Assembly (NCBI GenBank): GCA_024763405.1 | Contig: JANTFQ010000172.1 | Location: 1 to 5,562, forward strand | Reading direction: 5' to 3' | Origin: Calditrichaceae bacterium | GTDB taxonomy: Bacteria > Calditrichota > Calditrichia > Calditrichales > Calditrichaceae | DNA length: 5,562 bases | Shown: positions 1 to 5,562 of the stretch, piece after piece | Numbering within the stretch: position 1 is the stretch's first letter | Layout of the letters: every line of letters starts with the position of its first letter | Position numbers and translations under genes: made by a program | The notes under the pieces: generated by a model | What the model was told of the DNA's origin: nothing | Seen by the model: the letters and a program-made list of their open reading frames with translations, nothing else | The model's database searches: none

Positions 1-355
1 GGCAGAATCTAACGGTTCAATTGTAGGAATTGTACTTTGGTATAAAATGAAAAACAATATTTTTTACCATCTGGCGGCTTATGATGAAACGGGTTATAAA
101 ATGAACGCCTCGTACGCAATATTTAATTTTGCTTTACAGAAATTCAGAGAAGAAGAAATTGAATATGTAAGCCTGGGCGCCGGCGCCGGTTTGACGAATT
201 CCGGTACAGATGGTTTGACCCGCTTTAAAACAGGTTGGTCAAAAAATACACGACCCGTTTATTTTTGTGGTAAAATATTTAATAAAACTCTTTATAACGA
301 ACTTGTTGGTAAAAAACAATCACAAGGTTTTTTCCCGGCTTACCGGGCTATCTAA
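1..355 (+). CDS. FemAB/BioF2-like GNAT acyltransferase, C-terminal part (5' end outside window)
   Basis: The reading frame is open from base 2 to the TAA at 353-355 and gives the last 117 residues of a longer protein. An internal ATG at 47 is unlikely to be the start: it has no ribosome binding site, and the strand just before it (GSIVGIVLWYKMKNN) continues naturally into FYHLAAYDE as one GNAT beta-sheet. The order seen is the FYHLAAYDE strand, a GYKMNASYAIFNFAL helix, the strand YVSLGAGAG, then TRFKTGWS. This matches the second GNAT domain of FemAB/BioF2-like proteins, where a Gly-rich 'LGGG' strand is followed by 'FKxGF'. Family members transfer acyl or aminoacyl groups to amino groups of cell-envelope molecules and are common in polysaccharide loci. 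The acceptor cannot be told from this fragment. The next gene starts 11 bases downstream, so it is probably part of the same operon. Family assignment is fairly secure; exact reaction unknown. Confidence 0.75.
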   Translation, partial: AESNGSIVGIVLWYKMKNNIFYHLAAYDETGYKMNASYAIFNFALQKFREEEIEYVSLGAGAGLTNSGTDGLTRFKTGWSKNTRPVYFCGKIFNKTLYNELVGKKQSQGFFPAYRAI

Positions 356-360
356 AGGGA
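354..360 (+). promoter_or_regulatory. ribosome binding site of the DegT-family aminotransferase
   Basis: AAAGGGA overlaps the upstream TAA stop. Its AGGG core sits 7 bases before ATG 367 but only 4 before the in-frame TTG 364, which favours ATG 367 as the start. Confidence 0.7.
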
Positions 361-366
361 ATTTTG

Positions 367-1536
367 ATGAAACAGGTATCCTCAGAATCAACATTTGACG
401 CCGCCCATAACTTAAATGGAAACATTTTTGTTACGCGGCCTGATTTACCGCCGCTTGAGGATTTTATCCCTTACCTCGAGCAAATCTGGGATCGGAAATG
501 GTTAACAAATAACGGTTTATTTCACCAGGAACTGGAAGAGAAGCTAGCCCAATTCCTGGGCGTTAAATACGTGAGTCTGTTTTCCAACGGCACCCTGGCC
601 CTGGTAACCGCTTTGCAGGTACTGCGCATTACCGGGGAAGTGATCACTACGCCGTACAGTTTTGTGGCCACAACACACGCCTTAAACTGGAACGACATTA
701 CGCCCGTATTTTGCGATATTGAACCGGAAACCATGAATCTGGATCCAAAGAAACTTGAAATGTTAATCACTCCAAAAACCAGCGCAATCCTGCCGGTTCA
801 TATTTATGGAAATCCCTGCGCTGTGGAAGAAATTCAAAAAATAGCGGACATTTACGGATTGCATATCATTTACGACGCCTGCCACGCCTTTGGAGTGAAT
901 ATAGACGGCCAGTCTGTACTGAATTTTGGAGATCTTTCCGTTTTAAGTTTTCATGCTACTAAAATTTTTACCACCATGGAAGGCGGGGCGATAGTTACCG
1001 ATAATAAAAAATTAAAAGACCGTATCGATTATCTTAAAAATTTTGGTTTTGCGGATGAAACGACGGTAATGGCGCCGGGCATTAATGGTAAAATGAATGA
1101 AATGCAGGCTGCGCTGGGCTTACTGCAATTAGAAAGTGTAAAAGAGAATATAAAACGGCGTCAGGAAATATCCGTAAACTACCGGGAAAAATTTAAAGAT
1201 ATTCCGGGTATTGGATTCTTAACAGACGCTGAAAATGTCCAGCATAATTATGCTTATTTTCCTATTTTTGTTGATGACCAGAAATACGGGATGCAAAGGG
1301 ATCAGCTTTATGAAGCCTTTAAACAAGAGCACATTTATAGCAGACGCTATTTTTATCCGCTTATCAGCGAGTTTCCTATGTATCGTGGCTTAGCTTCTGC
1401 CGGGCAGGAAAACCTGCCGGTGGCCAGCCGCATATCAAGACAAGTTATAACCTTACCTCTTTATCCAACCCTTACGGAAGAACAGCAGGATAAAGTGATT
1501 GCTGTTGTTAAAAATAATTGTGGAGCAGGGAAATGA
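367..1536 (+). CDS. DegT/DnrJ/EryC1/StrS PLP-dependent nucleotide-sugar aminotransferase (VioA-like)
   Basis: This 389-residue protein is full length for the family. It probably converts a nucleotide-linked 4-keto-6-deoxyhexose to the 4-amino sugar in the cytoplasm, using PLP and an amino donor, usually glutamate. Visible landmarks are the VTRPDLPPLEDF N-terminus (22-33), SNGTLAL around the PLP phosphate (73-79), TTPYSFVAT (94-102), and IIYDACHAFG (168-177), whose D170 should contact the PLP nitrogen. SFHATK (194-199) carries the Schiff-base lysine K199, followed by EGGAIV. GINGKMNEMQAALGL (238-252) and ITLPLYPTLTEEQ (361-373) are typical of the family. The PxLPPLEDF and TNNG motifs and the SFHATK form point to VioA (dTDP-4-amino-4,6-dideoxyglucose forming), but 3-aminotransferases and other subfamilies share much of this. 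About 18 residues precede the usual family start. The stop overlaps the next start as ATGA. The RmlA/RmlB steps expected upstream are not in the window. Confidence 0.92.
   Translation: MKQVSSESTFDAAHNLNGNIFVTRPDLPPLEDFIPYLEQIWDRKWLTNNGLFHQELEEKLAQFLGVKYVSLFSNGTLALVTALQVLRITGEVITTPYSFVATTHALNWNDITPVFCDIEPETMNLDPKKLEMLITPKTSAILPVHIYGNPCAVEEIQKIADIYGLHIIYDACHAFGVNIDGQSVLNFGDLSVLSFHATKIFTTMEGGAIVTDNKKLKDRIDYLKNFGFADETTVMAPGINGKMNEMQAALGLLQLESVKENIKRRQEISVNYREKFKDIPGIGFLTDAENVQHNYAYFPIFVDDQKYGMQRDQLYEAFKQEHIYSRRYFYPLISEFPMYRGLASAGQENLPVASRISRQVITLPLYPTLTEEQQDKVIAVVKNNCGAGK
1522..1525 (+). promoter_or_regulatory. ribosome binding site of the small GNAT gene
   Basis: GGAG lies 7 bases before ATG 1533, inside the last codons of the aminotransferase. 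It supports ATG 1533 over the in-frame TTG at 1518, which would add five residues with no family resemblance. Confidence 0.6.
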
Positions 1537-2093
1537 ATATAAAAGGCAGAAAAGTTCTGTTAAGGGCTATCGAGGAAAAGGATTTGCCCCAATTACATAA
1601 ATGGGCAAATGATCCGGAAATCTGGCATTTTTTAGCTTCATGGCATTTTCCCCTGTCGGAACAGGATCAGCAAAAATGGTTTGCAAACTTGTCGGTTTCT
1701 AGTCTGGATCAGCGCTTTGCCATTGAAACGCCGGATCTGGGATTGATTGGAACGGCCAATCTGGTCAATATCAACTGGAAGGACCGCAATGCTTTTCACG
1801 GTATGATGTTAGGCGATAAAGATATGCGTGGAAAAGGCTACGGCACCGACACGATTATGGCCATTATGCGCTATGCTTTTGAAGAATTAGGCCTGGAACG
1901 GTTAGACGGTTCTATGATCGAACACAATGCCGCCTCTTTGGCTGTTTATATTAAAAAATGCGGCTGGAAAGAAGAAGGCCGTCAGCGAAACTGGTATTTT
2001 CGTCAGAACAGGTTCTGGGATAAAATAATAGTTGGCGTCACCAGGGAAGATTATTTAGAACTGTTAACACAAAATCCATATTGGGGAAAATGA
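1533..2093 (+). CDS. GNAT N-acetyltransferase, RimJ/RimL (Acetyltransf_3) type; probable amino-sugar acetyltransferase
   Basis: This 186-residue single-domain GNAT has the expected length. It opens with the strand VLLRAIEEKDLPQLHKWANDP, typical of RimJ/RimL, SpeG and PseH-like enzymes. The acetyl-CoA pyrophosphate loop is R99-G-K-G102-Y-G104-T. The C-terminal half has E130-H-N132-xx-S135 and Y139, followed by KKCGWKEEGRQRNWYF, the usual motif B region in which the Asn and Tyr help position CoA and protonate the thiol. Its start overlaps the stop of the VioA-like aminotransferase (ATGA at 1533-1536). From this coupling I infer that it acetylates the 4-amino group made by that enzyme, the role PseH and WecD play in other pathways, giving for example a 4-acetamido-4,6-dideoxyhexose. 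Another acyl donor, or a peptide substrate, cannot be excluded. The GNAT call is secure; the substrate is inference. Confidence 0.88.
   Translation: MNIKGRKVLLRAIEEKDLPQLHKWANDPEIWHFLASWHFPLSEQDQQKWFANLSVSSLDQRFAIETPDLGLIGTANLVNINWKDRNAFHGMMLGDKDMRGKGYGTDTIMAIMRYAFEELGLERLDGSMIEHNAASLAVYIKKCGWKEEGRQRNWYFRQNRFWDKIIVGVTREDYLELLTQNPYWGK
2083..2086 (+). promoter_or_regulatory. ribosome binding site of the SDR gene
   Basis: GGGG is 6 bases before ATG 2093 and only 3 before ATG 2090. The spacing favours the second of the two adjacent ATG codons; TTG 2081 is upstream of this motif and is not a plausible start. Confidence 0.5.
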
Positions 2094-3040
2094 TGAACCG
2101 AATTCTTGTAACCGGCGGATTCGGATATATTGGTTCGGTGTTGGTTGCAACATTGCTTCAACAGGGCTATCCGGTTACTCTGCTGGATAGTATCAAGAAA
2201 GACCGGCAGGAATGGCGACAGGCTGTTCAGACCGGAAAGTTACGGGTTGTAACCGGGGATATCAGGAATGTTGAATCCCTTAAAAAAAGTTTAGCCAATG
2301 TGCAGGCCGTTATGCATTTGGCGGGTATTTCTGACGGCAGGGCAGGACAGATTGATCCGCAAAAAACAATGGAAGTAAATGCAGGCGCCTTTGAAAAGCT
2401 GGTGAAGCGTAGTAAGCAATCAGGCATAAAACGCTTTCTGTTTGCATCAACTTTCGGGGTTTACGGAAATGAGTATTCACAAATTTTAACAGAAGATTTG
2501 CCTGTAAATCCGGCTGAACCCTATTCCGAGAGCAAAGCTATCTGCGAACGGATTTTACAGGAAAACCGATCCGATTCTTTTTTTGGTATTAGTTTGCGAC
2601 TGGCTATGGTTTACGGGTTTTCACCGGCAATGCGTTTTGATTTTATTGTAAACCAAATGACCAGACAAGCGCTTGCCGGACATTCCATCCGGCTGATGGG
2701 CGGCGCACAAAAAAGGCCGCAGATACACGTAAAAGATGTGGCTGAATATTTTATGGAATTACTGGAAATTCCCCCCTCAAAAATAAAAGCAAAAATCTAC
2801 AATGCCGGCCATGAAAATATTTCCCTGGACGCATTAGCAAAATTGATAGCAAATACCGTAAAAAATCCGGTGCAGATTAAAAACGAGCCGGGCAGAGCCC
2901 ATGAGAATACGTTTGAACTGGATTCCGAAAAGATTGCAACCGAATTAGGACTTAATCCCAAATATTCAATCCGGGATGCTATCCTGGAAATTGAAGAAAA
3001 ATATAATGCCGGTTACTGGAAACTATTGGACGCCGTATGA
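2093..3040 (+). CDS. NAD-dependent epimerase/dehydratase, extended SDR family (nucleotide-sugar modifying)
   Basis: This 315-residue Rossmann-fold protein has the size of extended SDR sugar epimerases and dehydratases. The N-terminal dinucleotide motif is G8-G-F-G11-Y-I-G14. D32 at the end of the second strand suggests NAD rather than NADP. TGDIRN (54-59) should contact the adenine, and HLAG (75-78) is the usual post-strand 4 motif. The catalytic set is S119/T120 in FASTFGVYG with Y144-SES-K148. RPQIHVKDVAEYF (208-220) is the substrate-binding segment typical of UDP- or dTDP-hexose enzymes, and YNAGHENISL follows. Candidate reactions are 4-epimerisation, 4,6-dehydration or 4-keto reduction of an NDP-sugar. 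Sequence reading alone does not separate these, so no symbol is given. ATG 2090 is an alternative start. The gene overlaps both neighbours, by 1 to 4 bases upstream and 4 bases (ATGA) downstream. Confidence 0.9.
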   Translation: MNRILVTGGFGYIGSVLVATLLQQGYPVTLLDSIKKDRQEWRQAVQTGKLRVVTGDIRNVESLKKSLANVQAVMHLAGISDGRAGQIDPQKTMEVNAGAFEKLVKRSKQSGIKRFLFASTFGVYGNEYSQILTEDLPVNPAEPYSESKAICERILQENRSDSFFGISLRLAMVYGFSPAMRFDFIVNQMTRQALAGHSIRLMGGAQKRPQIHVKDVAEYFMELLEIPPSKIKAKIYNAGHENISLDALAKLIANTVKNPVQIKNEPGRAHENTFELDSEKIATELGLNPKYSIRDAILEIEEKYNAGYWKLLDAV

Positions 3041-3969
3041 AATGGATAAAAAAAGGACTTATTTTTAAGCCAAACCCTGAACTGGAGTGGTCTCAAACCC
3101 ACGCCCAGGTGCCGCTCGTGGAAAAACGGAATGCAAACGTGCTGCGCATTTATTACACCACCCGTGATAAGCTGAACCGATCGCGCCCTTCCTATTTTGA
3201 AGTCCGGGCGGATAATCCCGCTGAGATTTTGTATGTGCACAATAAACCTATCCTGAAATTAGGTCTTCCGGGAACATTTGATGATAGCGGCGTAATGTGT
3301 TCGGATATTATTAGGGTAAACGATAAAACCTATTTCTATTATGTGGGCTGGAATATCGGCACAACCGCCCGTTACAGAACCGCTCTTGGTCTGGCGGTGA
3401 GTGACGATGCCGGTAAAACTTTTTATAAAATTTCTGACGGCCCGGTGATGGATCGAAATCTTATTGATCCCGTATCCACTTCCTGTCAGAGTGTTCTGTA
3501 TGAGTCCGGAACTTGGAAAACCTGGTACATGTCCTACCTGAAATGGGAAGAGCGGCAGGGTAACATGGAACCTTTCTACGAAATTAAATACGCGGAATCC
3601 AGGGACGGTATTAATTGGAAGCGCGAGAATCAAACCTGCATCCCGCTTCAAAAAAGCGAGGGCGGTATTGCCTGTCCAACAGTTATTAAAGAAAAAAATT
3701 TCTATAAAATGTGGTATTCCACCCGAAAATCCGGCGCTTACCGCAGCAATCCTGACGAAAGTTACCGGATTGGCTACGCAGAATCCTTAGATGGCGTCAA
3801 CTGGACCCGTAAAGATCAGGATGCAGGAATTAACGTTTCGCAGCAGGGTTGGGATGCGGAAATGATTGCCTATCCTTATGTGATTAAACAGGAAAATAAG
3901 TACCTGATGTTTTACAACGGCAATGGATTTGGGGCGTCTGGAATCGGCTATGCGGAATTGGAAATATGA
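3037..3969 (+). CDS. five-bladed beta-propeller protein, GH43/GH32/GH130-like fold; glycosidase- or phosphorylase-like, function unknown
   Basis: This 310-residue protein contains five readable propeller blades. Each has an aromatic strand: VLRIYYTT (35-42), TYFYYVGW (98-105), WKTWYMSY (160-167), FYKMWYST (222-229) and YLMFYNGN (289-296). Several are followed by a G-x-A-x-S-x-DG-x-N-W hairpin: LGLAVSDDAGKTF (117-129), IKYAESRDGINWKR (183-196), IGYAESLDGVNWTR (245-258) and the terminal IGYAELEI. Five blades fit the arabinanase/levansucrase/invertase superfamily and GH130 phosphorylases. Acidic residues that could line a central pocket include D82, D83, D89, D144, E209, D273 and E275, but I cannot assign catalytic roles. 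The N-terminus (MKWIKKGLIFKPNPELEW) is not a signal peptide, so a cytoplasmic role is likely. That and the ATGA overlaps at both ends argue for a part in synthesis or precursor handling rather than extracellular degradation. A weak GGA at 3028-3030 precedes the start. Confidence 0.8.
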   Translation: MKWIKKGLIFKPNPELEWSQTHAQVPLVEKRNANVLRIYYTTRDKLNRSRPSYFEVRADNPAEILYVHNKPILKLGLPGTFDDSGVMCSDIIRVNDKTYFYYVGWNIGTTARYRTALGLAVSDDAGKTFYKISDGPVMDRNLIDPVSTSCQSVLYESGTWKTWYMSYLKWEERQGNMEPFYEIKYAESRDGINWKRENQTCIPLQKSEGGIACPTVIKEKNFYKMWYSTRKSGAYRSNPDESYRIGYAESLDGVNWTRKDQDAGINVSQQGWDAEMIAYPYVIKQENKYLMFYNGNGFGASGIGYAELEI

Positions 3970-4865
3970 AGAAGTATTTTATGGTAACATCCCACGGTTG
4001 GAGCGCCAGTAACTGGTTAGCCTATGCGCTGAACCTGCATCCGAATATTATTTGTACGCATAGCGCCCGGAATATTCAGGCTTCGGAAAAAGACATGAAC
4101 AGCGATGATAATTTACGTCAAAATCTGCAAAATTTACATAACGGATACCAACTTCGCCAGAACAGAACATTAAAGGAAAGCTACAATTTTATTGAAGCAT
4201 TGGGTGAAGCAAAAGTCTACGGCTCGGTTCATGTTTATCGTTTACGTGATCTGCCGGTTTTATTTGAAAAGTACGGGGAATTTGATCGTGCGTTTCAGGT
4301 GATGAATCTGGTGCGTCATCCGGTTTCATTAGTCTGGTCGGGCTATGGTCAGTTTAAAGAATTGTTCCGCTACGATCTGAACGAATTACACTGGACTTCC
4401 GGAAAAATTTTAAATACAGCCAAGGATTTTGTACAGCAATTAGCTTTAAAATACGATTTATATATCGGGGAACTGGAAAACCTCGCTTTCATTGGCGCCG
4501 CGGCTGTGCTGGGTAGTTTACGCCTGGACCTGGATGCAGTTGATAGCACGAAGGAAATTCCCAAAATCCATTTTGGCGGCCACCTGCAAATGGAAAAAAT
4601 TACCAGGGAGCCGCATGTTTTGCGACAAATCGTTTCGACTTTATCGGACCACACAATTGATGGAAATTCGGAATATTTAAAGCAGGTTTTTAATGCCGGT
4701 GTAGTCAATCAACATAAAAATGACGCAAATAAATATGACGCCGTTTTACGATATGAACAATTCACAGACTGGCAAAAAGAAACATTTAATTATTTTTTTA
4801 ACCTGTTTGATATCCAGGATAGTTACCGGGAAATGGGTTATGATTTTTCTTTTCTATTAAAATAA
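3966..4865 (+). CDS. sulfotransferase-like P-loop protein with atypical 5'-phosphosulfate loop
   Basis: This 299-residue protein resembles PAPS-dependent sulfotransferases in both cofactor motifs. The N-terminal strand and loop TSHGWSASNWLAYALNLHP (8-26) occupy the place of the family's T-Y-P-K-S-G-T-T-W loop. The 3'-phosphate motif is V116-R117-H-P-V-S-L-V-W-S125-G-Y-G, with the canonical eight-residue spacing from Arg to Ser. Length fits the family. The Lys (or Arg) that normally contacts the 5'-phosphate is replaced by W12 in the simplest alignment, so PAPS use is not assured. No signal peptide or membrane segment is evident. If active, it would transfer sulfate to a sugar hydroxyl of the glycan or its lipid-linked precursor (inference from context). 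It starts inside the stop codon of the beta-propeller gene (ATGA at 3966-3969), with GGAA at 3954-3957 as a possible ribosome binding site. Family call is probable; activity uncertain. Confidence 0.72.
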   Translation: MKKYFMVTSHGWSASNWLAYALNLHPNIICTHSARNIQASEKDMNSDDNLRQNLQNLHNGYQLRQNRTLKESYNFIEALGEAKVYGSVHVYRLRDLPVLFEKYGEFDRAFQVMNLVRHPVSLVWSGYGQFKELFRYDLNELHWTSGKILNTAKDFVQQLALKYDLYIGELENLAFIGAAAVLGSLRLDLDAVDSTKEIPKIHFGGHLQMEKITREPHVLRQIVSTLSDHTIDGNSEYLKQVFNAGVVNQHKNDANKYDAVLRYEQFTDWQKETFNYFFNLFDIQDSYREMGYDFSFLLK

Positions 4866-4869
4866 AGAG
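4864..4869 (+). promoter_or_regulatory. ribosome binding site of the glycosyltransferase
   Basis: AAAGAG overlaps the sulfotransferase-like stop codon and is 7 bases before ATG 4877. It is the only recognisable signal in this 11-base gap. Confidence 0.55.
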
Positions 4870-4876
4870 TAAAAAT

Positions 4877-5562
4877 ATGTCTTCTACAAAAAAGCAGGAC
4901 AAGCAAGCGAAGCAACCTAAGATTAGTGTGGTTGTGTTTTCCTATAATTTTGAGAAATTCATAGGCGAATGTCTTCAGAGCCTTGTGAAACAAACCTTAA
5001 AACCATATGAAATCATTGTCTGTGATGATCATTCAACGGACAGCTCTTGGGAAATTATCGAGAACTACAAATCCAAATATCCTGATATTTTTAAAACACA
5101 CAGGCATTCTCAAAACATCGGCCATATCAAAAACGGAAAATTTGGAAAAGACCAGGCAAAAGGGACTTATGTAACGGTAATAGACGGGGATGATCGTTGG
5201 CTACCCAAAAAGCTGGAACTGGAGTACAAAGCTCTGCAAAAGAATCCGAAAGCAAAAGTGGCCTATTCCAATGTACTAATGATTGATGAACGCGGTAACA
5301 AAACCGGTCAGTGGATATCGGAAAACGATCCCCGGCCGCCATCAGGCGATGTATTTACCCAGGTATTTGGAAAACGCTTTTTTGAAAGACAACGCAGCCT
5401 GTTCCGCAACCAACTTATGGAACGTAAGGCGATGATTGAGGCTGGCTATGACGCCGGCAACATTCCGATTCATGCAGACTGGAATTTAAAAATCCGTCTG
5501 GCGGCAAAATATGAAGTTGCCTATTCCGGCGCCGCTCTGGTTGAATACAGAGAACATCCAGG
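4877..5562 (+). CDS. family 2 glycosyltransferase (GT-A fold), 5' part (3' end outside window)
   Basis: The first 228 codons are present with no stop before the right edge. After a Lys/Gln-rich leader (1-15), the GT2 domain begins with ISVVVFSYNFEKFIGECLQSL, followed by IIVCDDHSTDSS (47-57), whose D50-D51 should bind the nucleotide. DGDD (103-106) is the metal-binding DxD motif, in the usual setting VTVIDGDDRWLP. HADWNLKIRLA (199-209) corresponds to the E/D-D-W-x-L-xx-R-L-A segment of GT2 enzymes, and D201 is the likely catalytic base. VEYREHPG matches the end of the conserved region. The enzyme should transfer a sugar from an NDP-sugar to a growing glycan at the cytoplasmic face. No transmembrane segment is seen in the part available. 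Donor and acceptor cannot be read from the sequence, though the amino sugar made by the upstream enzymes is a reasonable candidate donor. Confidence 0.92.
   Translation, partial: MSSTKKQDKQAKQPKISVVVFSYNFEKFIGECLQSLVKQTLKPYEIIVCDDHSTDSSWEIIENYKSKYPDIFKTHRHSQNIGHIKNGKFGKDQAKGTYVTVIDGDDRWLPKKLELEYKALQKNPKAKVAYSNVLMIDERGNKTGQWISENDPRPPSGDVFTQVFGKRFFERQRSLFRNQLMERKAMIEAGYDAGNIPIHADWNLKIRLAAKYEVAYSGAALVEYREHP

Noticed and set aside
176..187. Perfect 12-base palindrome GGCGCCGGCGCC
   Set aside because: It encodes the Gly-Ala-Gly-Ala run of the acyltransferase's conserved glycine-rich strand. Alternating GGC/GCC codons give the symmetry automatically, and there is no flanking stem or poly-T to suggest a terminator.
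522..770. Minus-strand open frame within the aminotransferase
   Set aside because: It lies wholly opposite a well-conserved gene, its translation has no family-like motifs, and there is no ribosome binding context.
2227..2427. Short minus-strand open frame inside the SDR gene
   Set aside because: It is antisense to conserved SDR sequence and has no supporting start signal.
3259..3651. 130-codon minus-strand open frame opposite the beta-propeller gene
   Set aside because: The plus-strand frame shows regular blade repeats, whereas the antisense translation shows no recognisable domain. Its length is what a stop-poor antisense frame would give by chance.
4370..4708. 112-codon minus-strand open frame and a 62-codon plus-strand frame (4492-4680) inside the sulfotransferase-like gene
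   Set aside because: Both are contained in a longer gene with matching family motifs. Their translations are rich in Arg, Lys, Ser and Trp with no domain pattern.
4863..4880. Possible terminator or promoter between the sulfotransferase-like gene and the glycosyltransferase
   Set aside because: The gap is only 11 bases, with no hairpin and no room for a promoter; it holds only a ribosome binding site.
5127..5342. Minus-strand open frame inside the glycosyltransferase
   Set aside because: It is antisense to the DxD region of a clear GT2 enzyme, so it is a shadow frame.

Overview
The window is a bacterial glycan-biosynthesis operon. Every gene lies on the plus strand and there is almost no intergenic DNA. 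Base composition is moderately AT-leaning, with a mix of AT- and GC-ending codons. Shine-Dalgarno-like motifs precede most starts. This indicates a bacterium, probably one that builds surface polysaccharides, but nothing here fixes the phylum. There are no RNA genes, mobile elements, CRISPR repeats, promoters or terminators that I can support, so both ends of the transcription unit appear to lie outside the window.

Layout: (1) the 3' end of a FemAB/BioF2-like GNAT acyltransferase, cut by the left edge; (2) a DegT/DnrJ/EryC1/StrS PLP aminotransferase closely resembling VioA-type nucleotide-sugar 4-aminotransferases; (3) a RimJ/RimL-like GNAT acetyltransferase; (4) an NAD-dependent extended SDR (sugar epimerase/dehydratase family); (5) a five-bladed beta-propeller protein of the GH43/GH32/GH130-like fold with no signal peptide; (6) a sulfotransferase-like P-loop protein that lacks the usual Lys/Arg of its 5'-phosphosulfate loop; (7) the 5' part of a family 2 (GT-A) glycosyltransferase, cut by the right edge.

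Genes 2 to 6 are joined by four ATGA-type stop/start overlaps, and the remaining two junctions have gaps of only 11 bases. The set is therefore very probably co-transcribed and translationally coupled. Working model (inference): the aminotransferase and the small GNAT make an N-acetylated 4-amino-4,6-dideoxyhexose nucleotide sugar. The SDR makes or edits another activated sugar, the glycosyltransferase assembles the glycan, and the sulfotransferase-like protein may decorate it. The cytoplasmic beta-propeller protein is the least understood member. It and the atypical sulfotransferase-like protein are the best candidates for undescribed chemistry.
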